Shown: piece by piece, positions 24,034-31,895 of the stretch | Layout of the letters: each line of letters begins with the position of its first letter | Position numbering within the stretch: the stretch's first letter is position 1 | From: Paenibacillus humicus NBRC 102415 | GTDB lineage: Bacteria > Bacillota > Bacilli > Paenibacillales > Paenibacillaceae | Direction of reading: 5' to 3' | Assembly (NCBI RefSeq): GCF_004000905.1 | Contig: NZ_BIMD01000032.1 | Coordinates: 1 to 64,000 of the forward strand | Length of the DNA stretch: 64,000 nucleotides | The notes under the pieces: model-generated | What the model saw: only the letters and a program-made list of their open reading frames with translations | Database searches by the model: none | What the model was told of the DNA's origin: nothing | Translations under genes and position numbers: made by a program

Positions 24034-25571
24034 GAACGATCCTTCCCTTCGTCGTCGGAACGCTCCGGCGCCGTCCCGCCGTGTCCGACGCTATCCGAAT
24101 TTTCCCTGCTGCCGGGGCTTATGGAGATCGAGGAGGTTCCCGTCGGTTCAGCGTCCGTTCCGCTCTGGCGGATGTCTCCGCCTTCTCCGCCTTGACCGCC
24201 TGGGGCTATGGTTTCGCCCAAGCTTTCTTGGCCCTTGCGGACTTCTCTCTCCGCACTGCCGCGAGCACCTTGATCGTCAGAATCTCTCTCCTCACCGCCG
24301 AGAGCTCTTTGCCCGCCAGCATCGGAGACGCTGTCCCCCGCGGAACCGCCGTAACCTCTCGTTCCGGTATCCCCTTCACGCTCCCCGTCGCCTCCATCGC
24401 CGAGCGACGGCAGCAGCTCCGCCAAGTGGCGGACGACGCTGCCGCGGGTAATAAGTCCGATGAAGCGCCCGCCTTCGTCCACGACAGCAACGTTATGCAG
24501 CCGGTGGCTGGCGAGCAGCTCAACGGCCTGCGCCAGCGGAGTGCCGGACTGGACGACGTAGCGCACCGGCATCATGACGTCGGACACAGTCTTTTCCTCT
24601 TCGCCGTACCGGTCCAGAACGTTGTAGATCGACACGCTGCCGAGCAGGCGCCGCTGGCGGTCCACGACATAGAGGGAATCGACCTTGCGCCGTTCCATCG
24701 TCAAAATCGCTTCGGCCAATCCGCGGTTCGGATAGGTGACGGCCGGCTGGGTGACCATGACGTCGTTGACGGAAGCGGAAGGGGAATCGATCGAAGCGTT
24801 CGCTCCTTCAAACTGCAGCGCTTCTTCCTGTCCCATGCCCGCGTCCAAGCGCTTCTGCCCGATGAAGGTTCGGACGAAGTCGTTGGCCGGCCGGCGCAGA
24901 ATCCGGTCCGGCGTATCGCTTTGCACGACTTCGCCGTCCTTCATGAGGACGATGCGGTCGGCGATCTTGAGCGCTTCGTCCATGTCATGCGTGACGAAGA
25001 TGATGGTCTTGTGTAGCTCCTGCTGCAGCCGCGCCATGTCTTCCTGGAGCTGCTCGCGGCTGAGCGGATCGAGGGCGCTGAACGGCTCGTCCATGAGGAT
25101 GATGTCGGGATCGGCTGCCAGAGCCCGGATGACCCCGATCCGCTGCTGCTGGCCGCCGCTCAGCTCCGAAGGGTACCGGTCGCGGTATTGATCCGGATTC
25201 AAGCCGACCATCTGGAGCAGCTCGTCGACGCGGCGCGCGATCCGCTCCTTGTCCCAATGCTTGAGGCGGGGAACGGTGGCCACGTTGCGTGCGATCGTCA
25301 TGTGAGGGAACAGCCCGACGCTTTGAATGACGTAGCCGATGCTGCGGCGCAGCTCTACGGGATCGATCGATGCGATGTCCTTGCCGTCAATCGTGATGGA
25401 GCCGCTGGTCGGAACGACGAGGCGGTTGATGAGCCGCATCGTCGTCGATTTCCCGCAGCCGCTCGGTCCGATGAGGACGGTCATCTCGCCTTTGCGGAAT
25501 TCGAGGTTGATATCTTTGAGGGCATGGAAGCCGTCGTCGTATTTCTTGTGGACATTCTTGATCACAATCAT
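24030..25571 (-). CDS. Osmoprotectant ABC transporter ATPase with CBS pair (OpuCA-like) and long acidic tail
   Basis: The 513-residue protein has an ABC ATPase domain (Walker A IGPSGCGKST ~36-45, signature LSGGQQQRIG ~137-146, Walker B IILMDEP), then two CBS domains (~255-375), the arrangement of OpuCA, where CBS domains sense ionic strength or nucleotides such as c-di-AMP. After the second CBS domain comes a ~125-residue low-complexity tail rich in Gly, Asp, Glu, Ser and Arg that is not part of the known family. The ATG at 25571 has GGAGG upstream. First gene of the four-gene osmoprotectant uptake operon. Confidence 0.93.
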   Translation of the reverse strand: MIVIKNVHKKYDDGFHALKDINLEFRKGEMTVLIGPSGCGKSTTMRLINRLVVPTSGSITIDGKDIASIDPVELRRSIGYVIQSVGLFPHMTIARNVATVPRLKHWDKERIARRVDELLQMVGLNPDQYRDRYPSELSGGQQQRIGVIRALAADPDIILMDEPFSALDPLSREQLQEDMARLQQELHKTIIFVTHDMDEALKIADRIVLMKDGEVVQSDTPDRILRRPANDFVRTFIGQKRLDAGMGQEEALQFEGANASIDSPSASVNDVMVTQPAVTYPNRGLAEAILTMERRKVDSLYVVDRQRRLLGSVSIYNVLDRYGEEEKTVSDVMMPVRYVVQSGTPLAQAVELLASHRLHNVAVVDEGGRFIGLITRGSVVRHLAELLPSLGDGGDGEREGDTGTRGYGGSAGDSVSDAGGQRALGGEERDSDDQGARGSAEREVRKGQESLGETIAPGGQGGEGGDIRQSGTDAEPTGTSSISISPGSRENSDSVGHGGTAPERSDDEGKDRS

Positions 25572-25801
25572 GGCACGCAACCTCCGCCCGATTCCTGAAG
25601 TGGTAGTTAAAGTATGGCCTTCCAGCGCCGTTTCATCCGCAGGAATTCCTTCCCGGGAACAGAAGGGGCGGTTGGACTTGAGCCTCTCGAATCAGCAGCG
25701 GAGAACAGGGATTTCGGGCTTCATGCCCGTTGCAGCCGTGGACGTATTGGCGCTGCTTCCCCGGTTAATGCTACAATTTAATTCTAGAGGAGGCGATTGA
25801 C

Positions 25802-26527
25802 GTGGCGTTTTGGCAGCCTTCCAAGTTGACGGTCTATCTGGTCGCCGGCGTCGCGACTTATCCTTCCACGTTTCAGGAATGCAGGCGCATGCTGGATCGG
25901 CTCTTTGGCGAGCAGGGCACGGAGGCGACCATGGAGGTGCTGTTTCCCTATGGCGATTATTCCCGCAAGCTGTGGCGGCAAGTATGGGAGGTCCGGTCGG
26001 ATCTGACCCGGCTGCTGCTCCCGAGCCGGATCGGAGCCCGCGCGATGATCCGCGATCTCGAGCGCTCCTATACGGGCGGACCGGTGCTTCTGCTCGGCCA
26101 CAGCGGCGGAGGAGTGGCGGCATGCCGCGCCGCGCGGCTGCTGCTGGAGCAAGGCATATCGGCGGATGACATTCGGGTCGTCCAGATCGGTTCTCCCCGG
26201 GTGCCGGTTCCGGATGAGCTGCAGGAGAGCAGCGCGTATTTCTATGCGCTCGACGGCAGAGGCCGGCCGGACGATCCCGTGACGCGGCTCGGGAGCTGGG
26301 GAGGCTGGCTGCGGCTGCCTGGCGGAATTCCAGCCTGGAACCGAATGCGCTACGCGCCGGGTTATGTGAGGGGGCTGCCGGTCATCGGGGGGCATACGAA
26401 TTATTTCCGCCACCAGCTTCCCTATGTGGACGGAGAATCCCGCAGCAATCTCGACAAGACGATCGGCGCCGTGGCGGACTGGTTGAAAGGCGACCTGCCT
26501 TCCGTTAAACTGCAAAAAGGTAAGTAA
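25802..26527 (+). CDS. Alpha/beta hydrolase, lipase-like
   Basis: The 241-residue protein starts at a GTG after GAGGAGG. A nucleophile elbow GHSGGGV at residues ~98-104 after VLLL, followed by VVQIGSPRVPVP, fits the alpha/beta hydrolase fold near class 3 lipases. A histidine late in the chain (GGHTNYFRH) could complete the triad. No signal peptide is seen, so a cytoplasmic esterase is likely. Substrate unknown. It is divergent from the osmoprotectant operon and followed by the pirin gene after 31 bases. Confidence 0.75.
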   Translation: MAFWQPSKLTVYLVAGVATYPSTFQECRRMLDRLFGEQGTEATMEVLFPYGDYSRKLWRQVWEVRSDLTRLLLPSRIGARAMIRDLERSYTGGPVLLLGHSGGGVAACRAARLLLEQGISADDIRVVQIGSPRVPVPDELQESSAYFYALDGRGRPDDPVTRLGSWGGWLRLPGGIPAWNRMRYAPGYVRGLPVIGGHTNYFRHQLPYVDGESRSNLDKTIGAVADWLKGDLPSVKLQKGK

Positions 26528-26558
26528 ATATAATTCGAATAGAGAAAGGGGCAGGCCC

Positions 26559-27296
26559 ATGTACGAGATTCGCCGCAACGAGGACCGTTCCCATCGCGAG
26601 AACGAGTGGCTGAAAAGCAGCCAGAGCTTCAGCTTCGGGGATTATTATGAAGAGGGCAACCGCAGCTTCGGCTCCATGGTCGTGTTCAACGAAGATATCG
26701 TCGCCGGAGGCCGAGGCTTCGGCGCCCATCCGCATCGCGAGATGGAGATCGTGTCCGTCGTCCTCAGCGGCAGGCTGAAGCATGAAGACAGCTCCGGCGG
26801 CAGCGCCGAGACGACCTACGGCGGCGTTCAGCGCATGACGGCCGGTACAGGCATCGTGCATTCGGAGGTCAATCCCGACCCCGACGAGCCGGTTCATTTC
26901 CTGCAGATCTGGTTCACTCCCGAGACCAGGAAGCTGGAGCCGTCCTACGAAACGAGCTTTTTCGACCCGAAGTCCATCCATGGACAGCTGCTGCCGATCG
27001 TCTCCAGGGATGCTGCGGGACCTGGAGCTGCAGGCATCCATCAGGATGTGAACCTGTTTCTGAGCGCTCTCGACGGCGGACAGGGCATCACCCACTACAC
27101 GCGCGGAGAGCGCCTGCTGGCCGTCTTCGTGCTGGACGGCAGCCTTGCCGTGGAGGGCGTCGACGGAGAGCTCGCCCAAGGCGATATGCTCCGGGCTTCG
27201 AGCTTCGACAAGCTGGAGCTGAAGGCGGGCCCGGACGGGACGCGGCTGCTGCTGATCGACATGGCTCCAGTCGGCAAGGGAGGCGATCCGGCATGA
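26559..27296 (+). CDS. Pirin family protein (quercetinase-like bicupin)
   Basis: The 245-residue bicupin has the pirin metal site: HPHRE at residues ~57-61 and HSEVN at ~101-105, with the typical opening SFSFGDYY. Homologues such as YhaK/YhhW have quercetin 2,3-dioxygenase activity in vitro. The ATG follows GAAAGGGG. Its stop overlaps the next ATG (ATGA), coupling it to the 107-residue unknown gene. Confidence 0.92.
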   Translation: MYEIRRNEDRSHRENEWLKSSQSFSFGDYYEEGNRSFGSMVVFNEDIVAGGRGFGAHPHREMEIVSVVLSGRLKHEDSSGGSAETTYGGVQRMTAGTGIVHSEVNPDPDEPVHFLQIWFTPETRKLEPSYETSFFDPKSIHGQLLPIVSRDAAGPGAAGIHQDVNLFLSALDGGQGITHYTRGERLLAVFVLDGSLAVEGVDGELAQGDMLRASSFDKLELKAGPDGTRLLLIDMAPVGKGGDPA

Positions 27297-27616
27297 GCGA
27301 GCGGCTTCTGATCAAGCTGGTCATCGGCCGGACTCTCCTCGATACAGGGGCGCATTCCCTTGCTTTCCAGGTGGAAGAGGGCGGCAGGGGATGGCTCATT
27401 ACGGTGTCCAACCTGGCTGCGGCCGACGCGTCCTATATCGGAGACAACATCGATCAGCTGAATTTCTTTCACTTTATAAGCGACGATTCCTCCGGACTTA
27501 TCCGCAAGTTCTGGCTGTACGACCTGGACAGGCCTTCGTATGTGTACGATCCGGCGATGCAGGAAGCGGTATTCGAGGTGGATTCCAGGGTGGCTTACTC
27601 CAATGAGAAGGTGTAA
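27293..27616 (+). CDS. Uncharacterised 107-residue protein coupled to pirin
   Basis: No family recognised. The protein is mixed alpha/beta in appearance with no signal peptide or membrane helix; notable stretches are GRGWLITVSNLAAADASYIG and IRKFWLYDLDRPSYVYD. It overlaps the pirin stop by 4 bases (ATGA), so it is translated with pirin and may act with it. Confidence 0.7.
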   Translation: MSERLLIKLVIGRTLLDTGAHSLAFQVEEGGRGWLITVSNLAAADASYIGDNIDQLNFFHFISDDSSGLIRKFWLYDLDRPSYVYDPAMQEAVFEVDSRVAYSNEKV

Positions 27617-27669
27617 CCGCCCAGCAAGCGGTTTCATAGGATAGGGCATGAGGAAGGAGGAAGGGACTT

Positions 27670-28317
27670 ATGGCAAATACGTATACGTACACGAGGCGCG
27701 AGGAAGTGGCCAATGCGGTCACGCATGGAATCGGCACGGCGCTGAGCGTCGCGGCACTCGTGCTGCTCATCGTGTTCGCGGCCGAGAAGGGAACGGCGCT
27801 GCATGTCGTCAGCTTCACGATCTACGGAGTGGCCATGCTGCTGCTGTATACGGCTTCGACGCTGGTGCACAGCTTCCGGGAGGGGCGGGCCAAGCAGGTG
27901 ATGGAGGTGCTGGACCACTCCTTTATTTACGTGTTCATCGCGGGTACCTATACGCCTCTGCTGTTCCATATGGTCGGCGGCAAGCTAGGGTGGACGCTGT
28001 TCGGCATCATCTGGGGGATCACGGTATTCGGGGTGCTGTTCAAATCGTTTTTCGTGACGAGATTCCTGTTCACCTCGACGCTTCTGTACATTGCGATGGG
28101 ATGGCTGATCGTATTTGCCTGGGGCCCTCTTACGGCTCACCTCGCTTCCGGCGGAGTCACTCTGCTCATTGCCGGCGGACTGCTCTACACGGTCGGCTCG
28201 GTCTTCTATGTCTGGCGGGGATTCCCTTACCATCACGCGGTATGGCATCTGTTCGTGCTGGCCGGCTCGGCGGTCCATTTCTTCGCGATTCTGCTCTACG
28301 TGCTTCCCTGGAGCTGA
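27670..28317 (+). CDS. Hemolysin III family (PAQR-like) membrane protein
   Basis: The 215-residue protein has seven predicted helices and the YqfA/hemolysin III motifs: EVANAVTHGIGT near the N-terminus, STLVHSF (helix 2 histidine), LDHSFIYVFIAGTYTPL, and HHAVWHLFVLAGSAVHFF at the C-terminus. The conserved His/Asp set probably binds zinc, as in PAQR hydrolases. The biological role in bacteria is not settled. ATG with GGAGGAAGGG upstream. Confidence 0.92.
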   Translation: MANTYTYTRREEVANAVTHGIGTALSVAALVLLIVFAAEKGTALHVVSFTIYGVAMLLLYTASTLVHSFREGRAKQVMEVLDHSFIYVFIAGTYTPLLFHMVGGKLGWTLFGIIWGITVFGVLFKSFFVTRFLFTSTLLYIAMGWLIVFAWGPLTAHLASGGVTLLIAGGLLYTVGSVFYVWRGFPYHHAVWHLFVLAGSAVHFFAILLYVLPWS

Positions 28318-28365
28318 TGCAGCGATAGGCGATTCGGCTCCCCGCAGCAAGCTATATGGCAAAAC

Positions 28366-28413
28366 AAAGAGGCTGTCCCTGAAGGTCATGAACATGACCG
28401 GGGGCAGCCTCTT
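28366..28413. terminator. Bidirectional terminator
   Basis: AAAGAGGCTG(T)CCC pairs with GGGGCAGCCTCTTT, with an inner GGTCATG-CATGACC hairpin. It lies between the convergent hemolysin III and GntR genes. Confidence 0.8.
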
Positions 28414-28434
28414 TGTTAGATCCAGCGCATCCGT

Positions 28435-29076
28435 CTACAGCATATCGGAATCGATGATGCGCCAATGGAGGCGCACCGCCTGCTCCAGCTTCTCCTTGTC
28501 GCGGCTGCGGAACAGCTCGGCGATCAGGCGGTGCTCGCCGTTGATTTCCTGCAGGAGGGCGGCCAGCCTTTCCTTGTCCTCGCTGGCATAGGATTGGCGG
28601 AGAAATCCGTTCTTGAGGGAATCCAGCATCTCGATCAAGGTGGAATTGCCGCATCGGCGGAGATAGCATTCGTGGAACTGGGCCTGATGCTCGTAGTAAC
28701 GGCTGAAGTCATAGGCATCCAGATCGTCCTGGATCGCCGCGACCAGATCGTCGAGCGCCTCAAGGTCCCTATCGCTCAATTGATCGACAGCCAGCGTGGC
28801 GGCCAGCGAATCCAGCGTTGCGATCAGGAGGGAGTAGTCCTCCTTTTTTTTCTGGTCGAAAGCTTTGACGGTGAAGCCCCGTCGAGGCAGGTATTCGAGC
28901 AGGTTGTCCGAGCTGAGCTGGAACAAAGCCTCGCGGGTAGGCGTCCTGCTGATGTCCAGCCTTTTGCATATTTCGGCCTCGTTGATCTTGGAGCCGGGAA
29001 GCAGCGTTCCTTCCTGGATCCGCTGGGCGATGTACTCATAGACATGATCCTTGAGGGACTGGTACTTCGGCTGCAT
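28435..29076 (-). CDS. GntR family regulator, FCD subfamily
   Basis: The 213-residue protein has an N-terminal winged helix (KINEAEICKRLDISRTPTREALFQL, ~29-53) and an all-helical FCD effector domain with metal-site histidines (QAQFHECYLRRCGN, GEHRLIAELF). FCD regulators usually bind organic acids or amino acids and recognise short palindromes. It is divergent from rocD, and TTGTATACAA palindromes stand in front of rocD and of the large peptidase gene, so it most likely controls arginine/ornithine catabolism and that peptidase. A weaker TTTGTATAAA at 29132-29141 could allow autoregulation. In Bacillus subtilis the rocDF operon is instead driven by sigma-54/RocR. Confidence 0.9.
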   Translation of the reverse strand: MQPKYQSLKDHVYEYIAQRIQEGTLLPGSKINEAEICKRLDISRTPTREALFQLSSDNLLEYLPRRGFTVKAFDQKKKEDYSLLIATLDSLAATLAVDQLSDRDLEALDDLVAAIQDDLDAYDFSRYYEHQAQFHECYLRRCGNSTLIEMLDSLKNGFLRQSYASEDKERLAALLQEINGEHRLIAELFRSRDKEKLEQAVRLHWRIIDSDML

Positions 29077-29258
29077 GCCTTCACTCCTCTATTGAAGCGT
29101 TGCTAGTTATCCTGCATGGATATGCAAAATATTTGTATAAATACTCCATATGACACATATTATCATCGGTTTTGAGCTTCATCAAGGGCATAAAAGGAAT
29201 AAGGATGACAGTTTAATGTTCGGTTTATGCACATGTATTCAGCTAATCAAGAAAATCA

Positions 29259-29287
29259 TTGTTGGATTCCATTTTCTATGTTATTAT
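29259..29287 (+). promoter_or_regulatory. Candidate sigma-A promoter of rocD
   Basis: TTGTTG (29259-29264), 17-base spacer, TATTAT (29282-29287). The first operator-like site starts 30 bases after the -10. Confidence 0.5.
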
Positions 29288-29317
29288 TCCTTTCATACGC
29301 GATAAGCGCTTCCATGC

Positions 29318-29334
29318 TTGTATATTGTATACAA
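29318..29334 (+). promoter_or_regulatory. GntR operator candidate 1 (rocD)
   Basis: TTGTATATTGTATACA (29318-29333), containing the palindrome TTGTATACAA at 29325-29334. The same 16 bases recur at 31859-31874 before the large peptidase gene. Confidence 0.65.
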
Positions 29335-29424
29335 ATGAAGCGTGTTTTAACCGTCCGGATCTCTTTTGGCCGGGTGGAGGCAGGGCGCCTGGATGTTTCG
29401 CTGCATCCGGGATTTTTTATCCGT

Positions 29425-29449
29425 CATATTGTATACAAAATACAATATG
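29425..29449 (+). promoter_or_regulatory. GntR operator candidate 2 (rocD)
   Basis: CATATTGTA (29425-29433) and TACAATATG (29441-29449) are perfect inverted repeats around 7 bases, and TTGTATACAA is present at 29429-29438. It is 104 bases downstream of site 1 and just before the rocD ribosome binding site. Confidence 0.6.
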
Positions 29450-29471
29450 CATTTATAAGGAGAGGAAAAAC

Positions 29472-30716
29472 ATGCAATCCGCAGAAGCCATCGCTTTATC
29501 CGAGCGGCATGCCGCCCGCAATTACCACCCTCTGCCCATCGTCATCGAGAAGGCCTCCGGCGTCTGGGTGCACAGCCCGGAAGGCGAGCGCTACATGGAC
29601 ATGCTGTGCGCTTATTCGGCACTGAACCATGGCCATCGCCATCCGGCGCTGATCCGGGCGCTGCAGGACCAGGCTGCCAAGGTGACGCTGACTTCCCGGG
29701 CGTTCCACAATGACGCGGCGGCTGCTTTCTACGGCAAGCTGGCCGACTTCACGGGCAAGCCGAAAATACTGGCCATGAATACGGGAGCCGAGGCGGTGGA
29801 GACGGCGCTGAAGGCCGCCCGCCGCTGGGGCTACACAGTCAAGGGAATTCCGGAGGGACGGGCGGAAATCATCGTCTGCACGGGCAACTTCCATGGAAGA
29901 ACGCTTGCGATCACCTCTTTTTCTTCGAGCGAGGAGTACAAGAGCGGATTCGGCCCTTTCCTGCCGGGGTTCAAGCTCGTTCCTTACGGCGATCTGGAGG
30001 CGATGGAGGCGGCGGTCGGGGACCATACCGCCGCCGTGCTCATCGAGCCGATCCAGGGAGAGGCGGGAATCGTCATTCCTCCGGACGGCTACCTGCGCGG
30101 GATCCGGGAGCTGTGCAGCCGCCGCGGCATGCTGATGATCGCCGACGAGATCCAGACCGGCTTCGGCCGCACCGGCAGGCGCTTCGCCTGCGATTGGGAA
30201 GAGGTGGAGCCGGACATGTACGTGCTGGGCAAGGCGCTCGGCGGCGGCATCATGCCGATCTCGGCCGTGGCGGCGGATGAAGATGTGCTCGGGGTGTTCG
30301 AGCCGGGCTCGCACGGGTCCACATTCGGCGGCAACCCGCTTGCCTGCGCGGTCGCTTCCGCGGCGCTGGACGTTCTGGAGGATGAAGCTCTGGCGGAGCG
30401 TTCCGAGCGTCTGGGAGCTTATTTGCTGGAAAGGCTGCATGCGATTCAAAGTCCCCGCATCCGGGAAATCCGCGGCCGCGGACTGTTCATCGGCATCGAG
30501 CTGGACCGTCCCGCGCGGCCGTATTGCGAAGCTTTGATGTCCAGGGGCCTTCTATGCAAGGAAACGCATGATACGACGATCCGTCTAGCTCCGCCTCTCG
30601 TCATTGCCGAGGAGGAGATCGACTGGGCGCTGGCAAGACTGGCGGAAGTGCTTGAAGCCGACATCGACGACAAAGGAGACGGTAACGATGATGAACATGG
30701 CGACGGACATGAATGA
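29472..30716 (+). CDS. rocD: Ornithine aminotransferase
   Basis: The 414-residue class III PLP aminotransferase converts ornithine and 2-oxoglutarate to glutamate semialdehyde and glutamate. Ornithine aminotransferase features include [19 protein letters not shown] at the start, [40 protein letters not shown], and the PLP lysine in VLGKALGGG. The ATG at 29472 follows AGGAGAGG; upstream in-frame sequence carries the operators and is not coding. The 3' end overlaps rocF by 29 bases. The last ~20 residues are acidic and beyond the usual family end, lying over the rocF start region. Confidence 0.92.
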   Translation: MQSAEAIALSERHAARNYHPLPIVIEKASGVWVHSPEGERYMDMLCAYSALNHGHRHPALIRALQDQAAKVTLTSRAFHNDAAAAFYGKLADFTGKPKILAMNTGAEAVETALKAARRWGYTVKGIPEGRAEIIVCTGNFHGRTLAITSFSSSEEYKSGFGPFLPGFKLVPYGDLEAMEAAVGDHTAAVLIEPIQGEAGIVIPPDGYLRGIRELCSRRGMLMIADEIQTGFGRTGRRFACDWEEVEPDMYVLGKALGGGIMPISAVAADEDVLGVFEPGSHGSTFGGNPLACAVASAALDVLEDEALAERSERLGAYLLERLHAIQSPRIREIRGRGLFIGIELDRPARPYCEALMSRGLLCKETHDTTIRLAPPLVIAEEEIDWALARLAEVLEADIDDKGDGNDDEHGDGHE

Positions 30717-31632
30717 GCGGCTGCGGAGCGGGCAGCGCAAGATTCAGCTGATCAAGGTGCCTTTCTGGCTCGGCGGGGGCCGTGCGGGCACGGAGCTTGG
30801 ACCGGAGAGCATCATCGAGGCCGGACTCAAGCGGCAGCTGAAGGCGATGGAGCTGGAGCTCGCGGAGGAATGGGAAGTCGACGTCCCGGGAGATGCTGCG
30901 GAGCCTGCCGCACCCGGATGCTTGATGAAGCATAAGGCCGAGGTGGCGGAAATGGCTGGGCTGGTCGGCGAGAAAGTGTATCGGAGCGTCAGCTCGGGGG
31001 CTTTTCCGCTCGTGCTCGGGGGAGACCACAGCGTCGCCATCGGAACGCTGGCCGGACTCAGCGGACATTACGGCAAGCTGGGCGTCATCTGGTTCGATGC
31101 GCATGGGGACTTGAACCACGAAGGCACGACCCCCTCGGGCAACATGCACGGCATGGCTCTGGCTGCTGCGGTCGGACACGGCTCCTTCACGCTGGCGGAC
31201 ATTCCGGGAGCAGGTCCGTTGATCCGGCCCGAGAATGTCGTTCTCGTCGGAGTAAGGGACCTGGATCCCGGTGAAAAGGAGTTCATCCGCTCGTCCGGCA
31301 TGACTTGCTTCACGATGCATGAGATTGACCGGATGGGCATCCATGCGGTCATGGAACAAGCGATCGCCGCGGCAGGCCGGAATACCGACGGCGTCCATGT
31401 CAGCTTCGACCTGGATTGTCTCGACCCCATGCAGGCGCCGGGCGTAGGAACGCCGGTTCCCGGAGGTCTGAGCTACCGTGAAGCCCATTATGCGCTGGAG
31501 CTGCTGGCGGAAAGCGGAATCGCCACTTCGCTGGAGCTGGTGGAGGTCAATCCGATCCTGGATCCTGCGCGCCGGACGGCCAGGGCAGCGGTTGAGCTCG
31601 CGGCTTCCTTGCTCGGTAAGCGTATTTTATAG
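30688..31632 (+). CDS. rocF: Arginase
   Basis: The 314-residue enzyme hydrolyses arginine to ornithine and urea and so feeds RocD. Manganese-binding motifs are all present: [17 protein letters not shown] and SFDLDCLDP. The ATG at 30688 is chosen for AAGGAG nine bases upstream; several in-frame ATGs follow ([10 protein letters not shown]). It overlaps the rocD 3' end, implying one transcript. Confidence 0.95.
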   Translation: MMNMATDMNERLRSGQRKIQLIKVPFWLGGGRAGTELGPESIIEAGLKRQLKAMELELAEEWEVDVPGDAAEPAAPGCLMKHKAEVAEMAGLVGEKVYRSVSSGAFPLVLGGDHSVAIGTLAGLSGHYGKLGVIWFDAHGDLNHEGTTPSGNMHGMALAAAVGHGSFTLADIPGAGPLIRPENVVLVGVRDLDPGEKEFIRSSGMTCFTMHEIDRMGIHAVMEQAIAAAGRNTDGVHVSFDLDCLDPMQAPGVGTPVPGGLSYREAHYALELLAESGIATSLELVEVNPILDPARRTARAAVELAASLLGKRIL

Positions 31633-31805
31633 GCAGAAGGGCTGCGATGCGGGCTGCTGCATGATTATACGGGGCAGCCCCTTGCAAAAAGAGGGGTTTA
31701 ATAGGCTGTTTGGTTGCTGTTTGGTAGATTTTCATCGCATAAAAAAGCGATTCAGGTCGGTAAATATCGAATCGTATACCAAATCGTAATATTTGAGAAG
31801 ATAGA

Positions 31806-31834
31806 TTGAGAGAATGGGATCGCAATGTTATAAT
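31806..31834 (+). promoter_or_regulatory. Sigma-A promoter of the giant peptidase gene
   Basis: TTGAGA (31806-31811), 17-base spacer, perfect TATAAT (31829-31834). Confidence 0.75.
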
Positions 31835-31858
31835 TCCTACCATACGTTATACAGTGTT

Positions 31859-31875
31859 TTGTATATTGTATACAT
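31859..31875 (+). promoter_or_regulatory. GntR operator candidate 3 (peptidase gene)
   Basis: TTGTATATTGTATACA is identical over 16 bases to the site in front of rocD. It starts 25 bases after the -10, so a bound repressor would block the transcript start region, as at rocD. Confidence 0.65.
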
Positions 31876-31895
31876 ACCTAAGGGGGAATGTAATT

